This document shows positions 47,385 to 56,231 of a stretch of DNA of 64,000 nucleotides, one piece after another; position 1 is the stretch's first letter; the number at the start of each line of letters is the position of its first letter. The notes beneath the pieces were generated by a model. It did no database searches, was not told the origin of the DNA, and was given only the letters and a program-made list of their open reading frames with translations. The stretch comes from Massilia forsythiae (GTDB taxonomy: Bacteria; Pseudomonadota; Gammaproteobacteria; Burkholderiales; Burkholderiaceae_D). The stretch is from positions 1,364,001 to 1,428,000 of the forward strand of contig NZ_CP051685.1 in the NCBI RefSeq assembly GCF_012849555.1. The letters are read 5' to 3'. Both the position numbers and the translations under genes were made by a program.

Positions 47385-47984
47385 TTACTCGGCAGCCGGG
47401 GTGTCGGCTGCATCGGCCGACACCACGCCGGCCGGGATGGCGGCGGTAGCGACGGTCAGGTTCTGGCCGTGGGTCAGCGCGGTCACGCCTTCCGGCAGGG
47501 ACAGGTCGTTCACGTGGATCGAGCCGCCGGCTTCCAGGTTGCTCAGGTCGACGTTGATGAATTCCGGCAGTTGGCCCGGCAGGCAGGACACTTCCAGTTC
47601 GTTCAGCACGTGCGACACGACGGCGCCGCTCAGCTTGACGGCCGGCGAGGTCTCGGCGTTGACGAAGTGCAGGGCCACCTTGGTGTGAACCGGCTGCGAT
47701 GCGTCGACGCGCTGGAAGTCGATGTGCAGGACCAGTTGCTTGTATGCGTGCATCTGGAAGTCGCGCAGCAGGACTTGCTGGGCTTGACCGTCGATTTCCA
47801 GGTCCAGCACGGCGCCGTGGAAGGCTTCTTTCTTCAGTGCGTGCCAGATGGCGTTGCCGTCGACGGCGATCAGTTGCGGGGCAGCGGCGCCACCGTAGAT
47901 GATGCCCGGGGTCTGGCCGGCTTTACGCAGGCGGCGGCTCGCTCCGGTCCCCTGCTGTTCGCGGGTAAATGCGACTACTTTCAT
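47385..47984 (-). CDS. rplY: 50S ribosomal protein L25/general stress protein Ctc
   Basis: A 5S-rRNA-binding ribosomal protein of the long CTC form (199 residues). The N-terminal L25 domain (1-95) contains [17 protein letters not shown] and GIIYGG, and the C-terminal TL5 beta domain (about 100-180) contains [19 protein letters not shown]. It ends in an Ala-rich tail. GGAG precedes the ATG at 47984. It is part of the prs-rplY-pth neighbourhood typical of betaproteobacteria, with a repeat pair inserted between prs and rplY. Confidence 0.96.
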   Translation of the reverse strand: MKVVAFTREQQGTGASRRLRKAGQTPGIIYGGAAAPQLIAVDGNAIWHALKKEAFHGAVLDLEIDGQAQQVLLRDFQMHAYKQLVLHIDFQRVDASQPVHTKVALHFVNAETSPAVKLSGAVVSHVLNELEVSCLPGQLPEFINVDLSNLEAGGSIHVNDLSLPEGVTALTHGQNLTVATAAIPAGVVSADAADTPAAE

Positions 47985-48105
47985 GTGAAACTCCAGTGGT
48001 ATGGGTCCGAATGCCGGTTCGTGCCGGCCCGGTAACCCGGTTGTGGACGCCCCCGCGACCAGGGGCTTCCGTGGATGAGCGCATATGCGCTCGAGAATTC
48101 TCTAG

Positions 48106-48210
48106 CCGTCGTCCCCGCGAAGGCGGGGACCCAAGCTGACGCTGCGTGGTTGCCGGCGTTGGCGGTTTCGTTCAGCTCAGCATGGGTCCCCGCCTGCGCG
48201 GGGACGACGG
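48106..48210. repeat. paired palindromic repeat, copy C
   Basis: The left arm is at 48106-48134 (CCGTCGTCCCCGCGAAGGCG) and the right arm at 48182-48210 (ATGGGTCCCCGCCTGCGCGG), with 47 nt between. It lies between the prs stop and the rplY start on the minus strand, so an rplY leader read from prs would carry it. Confidence 0.88.
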
Positions 48211-48228
48211 GGTAACTTGCCGGCTTAC

Positions 48229-49179
48229 TTAGTCGACGAACAGCGAAATGACCGAGTCGCCCTTGACGATGCGCTTGAAGGTCTCCGCCAGCAGCGGCGC
48301 GCACGACACCTGGCGGATCTTGCCGCAGGCCTGGCCGGCCGCGCTCAGCGGAATGGTGTCGGTCACGACCAGCTCGTCCAGCGGCGAATTGGTGATGCGG
48401 TCGATCGCCGGGCCGGACAGGACCGGGTGCGTGCAGTACGCCACCACCTTCTTGGCGCCGCGTTCCTTCAGCACTTCGGCGGCCTTGGTCAGCGTGCCGG
48501 CGGTGTCGACCATGTCGTCCATGATCACGCAGTTGCGGCCTTCGACCTCGCCGATGATGTTCATGACTTCCGACACGTTCGCCTTCGGGCGGCGCTTGTC
48601 GATGATCGCCAGGTCGCAGCCGAGGCGCTTGGCCAGCGCACGGGCGCGCACCACGCCGCCGACGTCCGGCGACACGACCAGCAGGTCGTCGTAGTTGCGC
48701 TTCTGCAGGTCGCCCAGCAGCAGCGGCGATGCGTAGATGTTATCGACCGGAATATCGAAGAAGCCCTGGATCTGGTCGGCGTGCAGGTCCATGATCAGGA
48801 CGCGCTCGACGCCGGCCTCTTCCAGCATGTTGGCCACCACCTTGGCCGAGATCGCCACGCGCGCCGAACGCGGGCGGCGGTCCTGGCGGGCATAACCGAA
48901 GTACGGAATCGCCGCGGTGATGCGGCCCGCCGATGCGCGCTTGAGAGCGTCGACCATCAGCATGATTTCCATGAGGCTGTCGTTGGTGGGAGCGCAGGTC
49001 GATTGCAGCACGAAGACATCCTTGCCGCGGACGTTCTCGTTGATTTCGACCATGACTTCGCCGTCGGAGAACTTCGACACCACGGCTTTACCGAGGGGAA
49101 TACCGAGGCTTTTTGCGACCCCTTCTGCTAGCGCCGGATTGGCATTGCCGGTAAAAACCATCAGGTTTTCGTAAGCCAT
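48229..49179 (-). CDS. prs: ribose-phosphate pyrophosphokinase
   Basis: Makes PRPP from ribose-5-phosphate and ATP, for purines, pyrimidines, histidine and NAD. It has 316 residues (class I). Motifs are [33 protein letters not shown] (ATP loop), [37 protein letters not shown] and the PRPP signature [16 protein letters not shown] 49179 ([12 protein letters not shown]) matches the family; the longer in-frame start at 49227 is not needed. It lies downstream of tRNA-Gln. Confidence 0.97.
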   Translation of the reverse strand: MAYENLMVFTGNANPALAEGVAKSLGIPLGKAVVSKFSDGEVMVEINENVRGKDVFVLQSTCAPTNDSLMEIMLMVDALKRASAGRITAAIPYFGYARQDRRPRSARVAISAKVVANMLEEAGVERVLIMDLHADQIQGFFDIPVDNIYASPLLLGDLQKRNYDDLLVVSPDVGGVVRARALAKRLGCDLAIIDKRRPKANVSEVMNIIGEVEGRNCVIMDDMVDTAGTLTKAAEVLKERGAKKVVAYCTHPVLSGPAIDRITNSPLDELVVTDTIPLSAAGQACGKIRQVSCAPLLAETFKRIVKGDSVISLFVD

Positions 49180-49256
49180 GGGAGTCCCAGAAGTGTGTGC
49201 GTTGAAAGAACTTTGAAAAGACGCCAATCGCGCGATGCTGATTAACGCTATACCAC

Positions 49257-49290
49257 AAAAAAAATGGGCCGCAAGAGCGGCGCCATTTTA
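49257..49290 (-). terminator. terminator after tRNA-Gln, before prs
   Basis: A stem AAAATGG-GCCGC / GCGGC-g-CCATTTT with one bulge is followed by an eight-T run on the minus strand, and by TTTTATTTTT on the plus side. It separates the tRNA-Gln transcript from prs. Confidence 0.75.
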
Positions 49291-49337
49291 TTTTTACCTG
49301 ACCGCGCTCAAGGTCGACAGGTCGGTAAAAGAAACTT

Positions 49338-49414
49338 TGGCAGGGGAACAAGGATTCGAACCTTGGTATGCCGGAATCAAAATCCGGTGCCTTAACCAGC
49401 TTGGCGATTCCCCT
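49338..49414 (-). tRNA. tRNA-Gln (anticodon TTG)
   Basis: A 77-nt tRNA with encoded CCA. The acceptor stem AGGGGAA pairs with TTCCCCT. The D-arm is GCCAAGCTGGTTAAGGC, the anticodon arm is CCGGA-TTTTGAT-TCCGG with anticodon TTG, and the T-arm is CAAGGTTCGAATCCTTG. The body is close to Escherichia coli tRNA-Gln. Its position between ispE and prs is conserved in betaproteobacteria. No duplicated 3' end was seen nearby, so it is not an occupied integration site in this window. Confidence 0.97.
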
Positions 49415-49449
49415 ACACTGAAACTGACAGCTTGTTGCTGCATTCGATC

Positions 49450-49478
49450 ATTATATCGTCTAACGCTGCAACAGGCAA
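49450..49478 (-). promoter_or_regulatory. sigma-70 promoter of tRNA-Gln
   Basis: On the minus strand TTGCCT (49473-49478) and TATAAT (49450-49455) are separated by 17 nt, in the short gap between ispE and the tRNA. The start point would be near 49443, about 30 nt before the mature tRNA 5' end. Confidence 0.8.
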
Positions 49479-49487
49479 AATTTTATT

Positions 49488-50408
49488 CTACAACTCGTTG
49501 ATTTGCAAGAGCGATTTCATCGGATGTTGGTTCAGCGCCTTGGCTTTCCACGCTTTCCACCGCGCCGGCACCTGCTTCCGTACCCGCTCGGCTTCTTGCT
49601 CACTGGAAAACGCGCAAAACACACACGCTCCGGAACCAGTCATCCTGGCCGCTCCATAGCCACTCAACCATTCGACCGCCTCGGCTACCGGCGGGAACAG
49701 GCGGGTCGCCACGTCCTGCAAATCATTCTTTCCGAACCCGCTCAGAGTATCTTGCTCATCCTGTGTTCTGGAAAAGTCCGATATTGTGATGGGTTTCGTG
49801 TTTCTTGTCAAATCCGGCGCGGTAAAAATTGCGGCGGTGGGCACCGACACCCCCGGCTCCACCACGACATACCAGCAATCCGGCCCATCCACGGCGCGCA
49901 GCGCCTCCCCTACCCCTTCGGCGAATGCGGTCCGGCCGAACAGGAAGAACGGGATGTCGGCGCCGAGCGGCAAGCCCAGCACCATCAGTTCGGCATCGCT
50001 CAACCCGGCCTGCCACAGGTGGTTGGCCGCCATCAAGGCGGTGGCCGCGTCGGACGAGCCGCCGCCCAGGCCGCCGCCCATCGGCAGACGCTTGTCGATG
50101 GCGACGTCGATGCCGGGCGGCGGGCGGCCGTGGCGGCGTTCGTATTCACCACGCAGCGCGTGCAGCGCGCGCACGATCAGGTCCGACTCGGCCGGCACCC
50201 CGGGTACGTCGCTGGTGCGCACGATGCGGCCGTCGCCGCGCAGGTCGAAGTGCAGGGTGTCGCCGTGGTCGATCAGCTGGAACACCGACTGCAGCAGGTG
50301 GTAGCCGTCCGCACGGCGGCCGGTCACGTGCAGGAACAGGTTCAATTTGGCCGGTGCCGGGCAATGGTGCAGGCGCGCGCGCGCCTGCGGATCGATCGGG
50401 GCGCCCAT
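49488..50408 (-). CDS. ispE: 4-diphosphocytidyl-2-C-methyl-D-erythritol kinase IspE
   Basis: The GHMP kinase of the MEP isoprenoid pathway. It has 306 residues. CPAPAKLNLFLHVTGRRADGY at the N-terminus, the ATP-binding loop LPMGGGLGGGSSDAATAL (about 108-125) and MTGSGACVFCAF near the C-terminus are the family signatures. ATG 50408 follows the restored lolB stop (50411-50413) by two nt, so ispE is normally coupled to lolB; the frameshift in lolB could affect this. Confidence 0.95.
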   Translation of the reverse strand: MGAPIDPQARARLHHCPAPAKLNLFLHVTGRRADGYHLLQSVFQLIDHGDTLHFDLRGDGRIVRTSDVPGVPAESDLIVRALHALRGEYERRHGRPPPGIDVAIDKRLPMGGGLGGGSSDAATALMAANHLWQAGLSDAELMVLGLPLGADIPFFLFGRTAFAEGVGEALRAVDGPDCWYVVVEPGVSVPTAAIFTAPDLTRNTKPITISDFSRTQDEQDTLSGFGKNDLQDVATRLFPPVAEAVEWLSGYGAARMTGSGACVFCAFSSEQEAERVRKQVPARWKAWKAKALNQHPMKSLLQINEL

Positions 50409-50410
50409 GC

Positions 50411-51051
50411 TCAATTCACCGGATCGATGACGATGCGTATCGCCAGCTCGTCGCTCGTGACGGTGGCGCTGCGGTCGGCACTGACGATGCGCGGCATGGC
50501 CCCCCCGATCCCCTGGCGCCGTCCTGCCATTCGACGAAGCGCAGGTTCCAGCCGTCGCTGGTGAACACGGTATTGTTGGCCGGCGAGGCGGTAAAACGCT
50601 TGCCGCCGGCATCGGTGGCGTAACCCTGCAGCCAGTCGCTCAGGCCGGCCACCGGCAGCGACCAGCCGAGCGCCTGCCGCGTCAGGCCATCGATGTCCTT
50701 GGCCACGCGCGGTTCGCGGCCGGATTGCGTCAGGGTGGCCGTTTGCGGCGTCACGTTGATCCGGGCGAGCGTCTGGCCGAGTTGCGACATCAGCGCGACA
50801 TCGATGTTGCCGGGGCGCTGCGCCCAGGTGAAATTGCCGATGATGCGTTGTGGCTGGCCATCCTTCTGGTAAGTCACGGTGATGCGGCCGCCCAGGTCGA
50901 TGGTGTCGCGGTAGGCGCCGGCCACGGCGGCCGGATTCGACAGGCGCGCCGTGCCGGTGGCGCAGCCGGCCAGCGTCATGCCCAGCATGGCGGCCACGGC
51001 CAGGGCGGGGAGGACACGGCGCGAACGAGGAAGAAGAATACGGATCGGCAT
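50411..51051 (-). CDS. lolB: outer-membrane lipoprotein LolB, frameshifted near its C-terminus
   Basis: The outer-membrane receptor that inserts lipoproteins delivered by LolA. The signal peptide ends in lipobox LAGC (Cys30), and the LolB core is recognisable (DLGGRITVTYQKDGQPQRII; WAQRPGNIDVALMS; LPVAGLSDWLQGYAT). After DGWNLRFVEWQDGA the frame slips in a G7 tract (plus strand C7 at 50500-50506). As written, the ORF ends in a nonsense tail at 50416. With one more G the protein continues MPRIVSADRSATV...AIRIVIDPVN, the normal LolB end, and stops at 50411, two nt before ispE. It is either a homopolymer sequencing or assembly error or a genuine recent frameshift. LolB is usually essential in betaproteobacteria, so an error is the simpler explanation. 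Confidence 0.88.
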
Positions 51052-51157
51052 CGGCAAACGGTCGTCGTAACGATAAAGTGGAATCAAGGCGTGATCTTAG
51101 CCGCAGCGGCGGCCGGGCGGCGGCGCGTTGCCCGCGCCGCCGGGGCGATCGATCCCG

Positions 51158-52999
51158 TTACAGGCTGGCGCCCAGGCGCGTCAGCGTGGTTTTCAAGGCA
51201 TCGTTGTTCGGGTCCTTGGCCTGCGCTTCCTTCCACAGCTTGCGCGCCTCGCCCTGGTCGCCCTTCTTCCACAGCACTTCTCCCAGGTGCACGGCGATTT
51301 CCGGGTCGCTGCGCAGCGTGTAGGCCTGGCGCAGCTGCGCTTCGGCCGCGCTCAGGTTACCGAGGCGGTACTGCACCCAGCCCATGCTGTCCATGATGAA
51401 CGGGTCGCCCGGCGCCATTTTCATGGCCTTGTCGATCAGGCCATAGGCTTCCTGCAGGCGCACGCCGCGCTCGGCCAGCGAATAGCCGAGGGCGTTGTAG
51501 GCATGCTGGTTGTCGGGCGCCTTGGCGATCACCTGGCGCAGCGTCTTTTCCATCACGTCGACCTTGCCCAGCTTTTCCGCCATCAAGGCGTAGTCGTACA
51601 GGAAGTCGGTGTTTTCCGGGAAGCGCCTGGTGCCCTGTTCCATCAGCTGGAACGCTTCCTGCGGCTTGCCGGCATCGCGCAGCAGCTGCGCCTCGACCAG
51701 CACGATCTGCGCCTGCTCGCCCTTGTCCTCGGTCTTGATGCCGGCCAGCTGCTTGCGCGCGCCGGGAACGTCGCCGCCCTTGGCGGTCAGCTGGGCGCGC
51801 CGCAGCGCCACGCTCAGCTGGATCTTCGGGTCTTCGCTGTCCAGGCGGTCGAGCCAGGCGATCGCGGCCGGCACGTCGCCGCGCTCCTCGGCCAGCTGCG
51901 ACAGGATCAGCAATGCCTTGGCCGGATCGCGTTCGTCTTCCGGGCTCTTGTCCATCACGTCGACGAAGCGCGTGAAATAGCGCTCGGCGTCGCGCGGCTG
52001 GTTCATCTGCATCGCCAGGATGCCGAGCGCGTACAGGGTGGTCGGATTGTCCGGCTGGGCCTTGTCCAGCACCAGGAATTCCTGGCGCGCGGCCTCGAAC
52101 TGCTTGTTGTTGACCAGCAGGCGCGCGTACGCCGCGCGCACTTCGCGCGCGTCCGCGTGCGCCGCCAGGAAGTCGCGCAGGATGACGGTGGCGCGCGCAT
52201 CGTCCTCGCTCACCTGGGCCAGGGTCAGCACGGCGATCTCGGAATCCGGCTTGATGCGCAGCGCGGCCTGGGCTTCCTGCTGCGCCTGCGCCTTGGCGCC
52301 GCGCGCCAGCGCTGCCTGGGCCAGCACCACGTGGCTTTCCATCATGTTGCCGTAGGGCGCCACCAGGCGGGCGATGGCGGCCCCAGCCGCTTCCTTGTCG
52401 CGCGCGCGCAGCAGCAACTGCTGCATCTGGAACATCACCAGCCCGCGCGCCGCCGGGGTGGCCTCGGCCAGGCGCTGGGACAGCACTTTTTCCGCTTCCG
52501 GGAGGTTGTCGGACAGGATCACCAGCCCCAGATAGTACTGGTTGGCCTCGTCGGACGCCGGCGCCAGCTGGCGCCACAGGCGCACCGCGGCCAGCGCGTC
52601 GTCGGGCTGCTTGGCCGACAGCGCCATCTCGGTGGCGCGCTTGGCCAGGCGCGGGTCCTTGGTCTGCTGGGCCAGGCTCAACAGGGTGAGATACGGCCCT
52701 TGCCAGTCGCCGTTCTTGAAAGCCATCTCGGCCTTCATGAGCTGGTACATCATGGCGCTGGTCATGTTCACGTTCGGCAGTTTCTCGTCCGGCTGGGCGG
52801 CGTCGGACGCGCCGTTCTGCGCCGCTGCGCCAGCCTGGCCTGCGCCGGCCGGCGTACCGGCGGCGCCCTGCCGGCCGTCGGCGGCGAGCGGCTGGTTGAA
52901 GCCGTCCGAAGCCGGCTTCTGGCCGGGCGCCACGGCGCACGCCGACATCAATGCGGAGAGAGTTACAATGGCGAAAGCGTTTTTCAAGGCAAATCCCAC
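51158..52999 (-). CDS. TPR-repeat outer-membrane lipoprotein
   Basis: A 613-residue tetratricopeptide-repeat protein with a lipoprotein signal (LSALMSAC, Cys about 21) followed by a Gly/Ala/Gln-rich linker to about 70. From about 85 to 610 there are many TPR-like helix pairs (for example [40 protein letters not shown] and [21 protein letters not shown]). Such proteins sit upstream of lolB in many betaproteobacteria and probably act as envelope scaffolds, but no specific role can be read from the sequence. It diverges from mutM (86 nt between starts). Confidence 0.88.
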   Translation of the reverse strand: MGFALKNAFAIVTLSALMSACAVAPGQKPASDGFNQPLAADGRQGAAGTPAGAGQAGAAAQNGASDAAQPDEKLPNVNMTSAMMYQLMKAEMAFKNGDWQGPYLTLLSLAQQTKDPRLAKRATEMALSAKQPDDALAAVRLWRQLAPASDEANQYYLGLVILSDNLPEAEKVLSQRLAEATPAARGLVMFQMQQLLLRARDKEAAGAAIARLVAPYGNMMESHVVLAQAALARGAKAQAQQEAQAALRIKPDSEIAVLTLAQVSEDDARATVILRDFLAAHADAREVRAAYARLLVNNKQFEAARQEFLVLDKAQPDNPTTLYALGILAMQMNQPRDAERYFTRFVDVMDKSPEDERDPAKALLILSQLAEERGDVPAAIAWLDRLDSEDPKIQLSVALRRAQLTAKGGDVPGARKQLAGIKTEDKGEQAQIVLVEAQLLRDAGKPQEAFQLMEQGTRRFPENTDFLYDYALMAEKLGKVDVMEKTLRQVIAKAPDNQHAYNALGYSLAERGVRLQEAYGLIDKAMKMAPGDPFIMDSMGWVQYRLGNLSAAEAQLRQAYTLRSDPEIAVHLGEVLWKKGDQGEARKLWKEAQAKDPNNDALKTTLTRLGASL

Positions 53000-53085
53000 G
53001 TCAATTAGGTTGTCCGATTCTACGCCCTTCGCCTGGTGCGCGTGCGCCGCTGCAACACGAATTTACATCGTTCCCCATTCTATCC

Positions 53086-53919
53086 ATGCCTGAACTCCCG
53101 GAAGTCGAAGTCACCCGGCGCGGCGTCGCGCCGCACCTGGAACAGCGTATCGTCGAAGACGTCGTATTGCGTCGCGAAGGCTTGCGCTGGCCGTTTCCGC
53201 CCAACCTGCGCGAACTGCTGGTGGGGCGGCAGATCCTGTCCACCGGCCGGCGCGGCAAGTACCTGCTGATCCATTTCGAGCACGGCGTGCTGGTGGTCCA
53301 CCTGGGCATGTCCGGCCACCTGCGCGTGCTGCCCGAAGGCACGCCCCTGAAAACTCACGACCACTTCGACCTGGTGGTCAACGGCCCGGAGGGACGGCAG
53401 GTATTGCGCCTGCACGACCCGCGCCGCTTCGGCGCCGTGCTGTGGCACGGCCACGACGACGGCGAACTGGCCCAGCACGCGCTGCTGCGCGGCCTGGGCG
53501 TGGAACCGCTGGAAGACGGTTTCGACGGAGCGCTGCTGTATGAGGCCACGCGCAACCGCAACGCGCCGATCAAGCAGGTGCTGCTGAGCGGCGACATCGT
53601 GGTCGGCGTCGGCAACATCTACGCCTGCGAAAGCCTGTTCCGCGCCGGCATCAACCCGAAGACCCCGGCCGGGCGCATCGGCCGCGCGCGCTACGACAAG
53701 CTGGCCGAGGCCATCCGCGTCATCCTGGCCGACGCCATCGTGTTGGGCGGCAGCACGCTGCGTGACTTTATTGCAGTAAATGGTCAATCGGGGTATTTCC
53801 AGGATACGTATTTCGTCTATGATCGTGCGGGAGTGCCTTGCCGCAACTGTGGGGCGCCGGTCCGCCAGATCAAGCAGGGCCAGCGCTCCACGTTTTATTG
53901 CGCGACCTGCCAAAAATAA
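53086..53919 (+). CDS. mutM: formamidopyrimidine-DNA glycosylase MutM
   Basis: Removes 8-oxoguanine and formamidopyrimidines from DNA. It has 277 residues. The catalytic N-terminus is [13 protein letters not shown] (Pro2 nucleophile, Glu3), the H2TH region contains [19 protein letters not shown], and the C-terminal zinc finger is [10 protein letters not shown]...YCATCQ (C-x2-C and C-x2-C). The ATG at 53086 is fixed by Pro2. mutY lies 2.3 kb downstream with a dynamin-like gene between, so both parts of the GO repair system are on one strand here. Confidence 0.97.
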   Translation: MPELPEVEVTRRGVAPHLEQRIVEDVVLRREGLRWPFPPNLRELLVGRQILSTGRRGKYLLIHFEHGVLVVHLGMSGHLRVLPEGTPLKTHDHFDLVVNGPEGRQVLRLHDPRRFGAVLWHGHDDGELAQHALLRGLGVEPLEDGFDGALLYEATRNRNAPIKQVLLSGDIVVGVGNIYACESLFRAGINPKTPAGRIGRARYDKLAEAIRVILADAIVLGGSTLRDFIAVNGQSGYFQDTYFVYDRAGVPCRNCGAPVRQIKQGQRSTFYCATCQK

Positions 53920-53977
53920 GGCGGCGCGGCGGCGAGGAGAGAGAAAAGACATCGAGCGCCTCGCGCGCCAAGCGACC

Positions 53978-55981
53978 ATGCAAGAGCTACAACACTACAG
54001 CGCCTGGCGCGCCGGCGTCGTCCGGGCGCTCGAGCACTACCGCGCCGCGGCGCAAGCCGCCGACCTGCTGGACGGCGCCGCCGAACAGCGCTTGTCTCGC
54101 GCGCTGGCGCGGGTGCGCGACGACCGTTTGTCGGTCGCCTTCGTCGCCGAGTTCTCGCGCGGCAAATCCGAGCTGATCAATGCGATCTTCTTCGCCGACT
54201 ACGGCCAGCGCATCGTGCCGTCCAGCCCCGGCCGCACCACCATGTGCCCGACCGAGCTGGGCTGGGATGCGGCGCTGCCGCCCTGCATCCGCCTGCTGCC
54301 GATCGCCACCCGCGCCGAGCGCCTGCCGACCGGGGACTACCGCAACACCGGCGACTACCGCGAGGATGCCGGCGCCTGGACCGTACTGCCGCTCGACCTG
54401 GATTCGCCCGAGCGCATGCACGACACCTTCCGCCAGGTCAGCCTGACCCGCCGCGTACCCCAGGACGAAGCCTACCGCTACGGCCTGTTCGACGCCGACG
54501 ATCCCGACCTGGCCGCGAGCGTGGATGCCGAGGGCCTGGTCGAGATCCCGCAATGGCGCCACGCGCTGATCAATTTCCCGCATCCGCTGCTGAAGCAAGG
54601 CCTGGTGATCCTGGACACGCCCGGCCTGAACGCCATCGGCACCGAGCCGGAGCTGACGCTGAACCTGATCCCCAACGCGCATGCGGTGCTGTTCATCCTG
54701 GCGGCCGAGACCGGCGTCACCAAGAGCGACATCGAGGTCTGGCGCAAGCACATCGGCGCGGCGTCGGAAAACGATGCGAGCCGCATCGTGGTGCTCAACA
54801 AGATCGACGCCATGTGGGACGAGCTGCAGAGCGAGCAAGCCAACGATGCCGCCATCGCGCGCCAGCAGGCGGTGGTGGCGCAGCTGCTCGGCGTGGGCGA
54901 ACGCCAGGTATTCCCGGTGTCGGCCCAGAAGGGCCTGGTCGGCAAGATCAACGGCGACATGGCGCTGTTCGAGAAGAGCCGCATCGGCCAGCTGGAATCG
55001 GCGCTGTTCGACGGCCTGGTGCCGGCGCGGCGCGCCATCCTGCGCGCCGGCCTGCAGCAGGATGCCGAGGCGCTGGCGGCGGCGCGTCAGGCGCTCCTGG
55101 GCACGCGCCTGCGCGACCTGGTCGAGCAGGCGCAGGAACTGGAAAGCCTGCGCGGCAAGAACCAGGGCGTGATCGCCCACATGATGCGCCGCGTCGAACT
55201 GGAAAAGAAGGAATTCGACGCCAGCCTGTTCAAGCTGCAGGGCACGCGCGCGGTGTTCACCACCCTCTCCACGGAGCTGTACAGCACGGTCGGCATGGAC
55301 GTGGCGCAGGCCCGCATCGATGCGGTGCGCGCGGCCATGCGGGCGGCGCGCTTCGCCACCGGCACGCGCGCGCCGGTGCGCGCCTTTTTCGATGCGGTGC
55401 GCGCAGACCTGGACGCCTCCGGCGCCAAGATCGGCGAAATCGGCGCCATGATGGACAGCATGTACCGCAAGTTCTCCGCCGAGCACGGGCTGGCGCTGGC
55501 GGTGCCGATGGCGCTGTCGCTGGCGCGCTACCGTGCCGAGATCGACGCCATCGAGGCGATCTACGTCAAGCAGTTCGGCGCGGCGACGCTGTTGATGAGC
55601 AGCCGCGGCGCCCTGCTGGAGCGCTTCGTCGATTCGATCGCCTCGCGCGTCAAACACAGTTTTCAAGCAGCCAACGCCGACGTCGAGGCCTGGCTGAAGG
55701 TGATCATGGCGCCGCTGGAGACGCAGATCCGCCAGCACCGCGAGCAGCTGCGCCACCGGCAGGCGTCGATCGGGCGCATCCACGACGCTACCGAGAGCCT
55801 GGAGCAGAAGATCGCCGCATTCGGGACCGCGCGGCACGCGCTGGAAGACGTCCAGGCGGGCCTGGATGCGGCCGGGGATGCGCTGGCGCGGGCGCTGGCG
55901 GCGGAACTGGGACCGGCTGCGGACGCGGCGGCCGCCGGCGTGTCCGCGCCCGCGCCTGAACACGCGCTGGCTGCCTTGTAG
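53978..55981 (+). CDS. dynamin-like GTPase
   Basis: A large GTPase of the bacterial dynamin family, 667 residues long. G1 is VAFVAEFSRGKSELINAIF (about 54-72), G2 is the Thr in PGRTTMCPTEL, G3 is VILDTPGLNAIG (about 210), and G4 is VVLNKIDAMWDE (about 272). The rest (about 330-650) is helical and Glu/Gln/Arg-rich, like dynamin stalks, with a weakly hydrophobic AAATLLMSS paddle-like patch near 530. These proteins remodel membranes or respond to envelope and phage stress. It follows mutM by 58 nt and is single, not one of a tandem pair. The ATG at 53978 has no close Shine-Dalgarno; GAGGAGAG lies about 40 nt upstream. Confidence 0.85.
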   Translation: MQELQHYSAWRAGVVRALEHYRAAAQAADLLDGAAEQRLSRALARVRDDRLSVAFVAEFSRGKSELINAIFFADYGQRIVPSSPGRTTMCPTELGWDAALPPCIRLLPIATRAERLPTGDYRNTGDYREDAGAWTVLPLDLDSPERMHDTFRQVSLTRRVPQDEAYRYGLFDADDPDLAASVDAEGLVEIPQWRHALINFPHPLLKQGLVILDTPGLNAIGTEPELTLNLIPNAHAVLFILAAETGVTKSDIEVWRKHIGAASENDASRIVVLNKIDAMWDELQSEQANDAAIARQQAVVAQLLGVGERQVFPVSAQKGLVGKINGDMALFEKSRIGQLESALFDGLVPARRAILRAGLQQDAEALAAARQALLGTRLRDLVEQAQELESLRGKNQGVIAHMMRRVELEKKEFDASLFKLQGTRAVFTTLSTELYSTVGMDVAQARIDAVRAAMRAARFATGTRAPVRAFFDAVRADLDASGAKIGEIGAMMDSMYRKFSAEHGLALAVPMALSLARYRAEIDAIEAIYVKQFGAATLLMSSRGALLERFVDSIASRVKHSFQAANADVEAWLKVIMAPLETQIRQHREQLRHRQASIGRIHDATESLEQKIAAFGTARHALEDVQAGLDAAGDALARALAAELGPAADAAAAGVSAPAPEHALAAL

Positions 55982-56053
55982 AAGCCACTCGGTGTACCCA
56001 TTTGGCACGATGCCTGCGTATCGCTATCCGGCTAAATTTTGATAGCAGCAAGG

Positions 56054-56203
56054 CCGTCGTTCCCGCGCAGGCGGGAACCCATACGAAGCGTCCGAAGTCG
56101 CCATGCTCGACGCGTTTACCTTACTTCTGTTGCATCGTCCCTTGTTGCTCAGTATGGGGTAAAGAATGCCAGTGGCATTCTTTACCCTGCGCGGGGACGA
56201 CGG
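56054..56203. repeat. paired palindromic repeat, copy D, with interrupted right arm
   Basis: The left arm is at 56054-56082 (CCGTCGTTCCCGCGCAGGCG). The right arm begins ATGGG at 56154 and finishes CCTGCGCGGGGACGACGG at 56186-56203, but its middle is replaced by another palindrome at 56159-56185. It lies in the gap between the dynamin-like gene and mutY, which otherwise contains no gene. Confidence 0.8.
56159..56185. repeat. 27-nt perfect palindrome inside the repeat arm
   Basis: GTAAAGAATGCC (56159-56170), AGT loop, GGCATTCTTTAC (56174-56185). Its AT-rich make-up is unlike the GC-rich arm it interrupts. A stem-loop of 12 bp with a 3-nt loop would form in RNA. It has no T-run. Confidence 0.85.
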
Positions 56204-56231
56204 ATGACTCGAGAGATTTGATTTACACGAC

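Noticed and set aside
49338..49414. tRNA-Gln as an integration site
   Set aside because: No integrase gene, no repeated tRNA 3' end, and conserved housekeeping genes on both sides.
49488..50612. Longer ispE start at 50612
   Set aside because: The extension is lolB read in another frame; ATG 50408 gives the normal IspE N-terminus.
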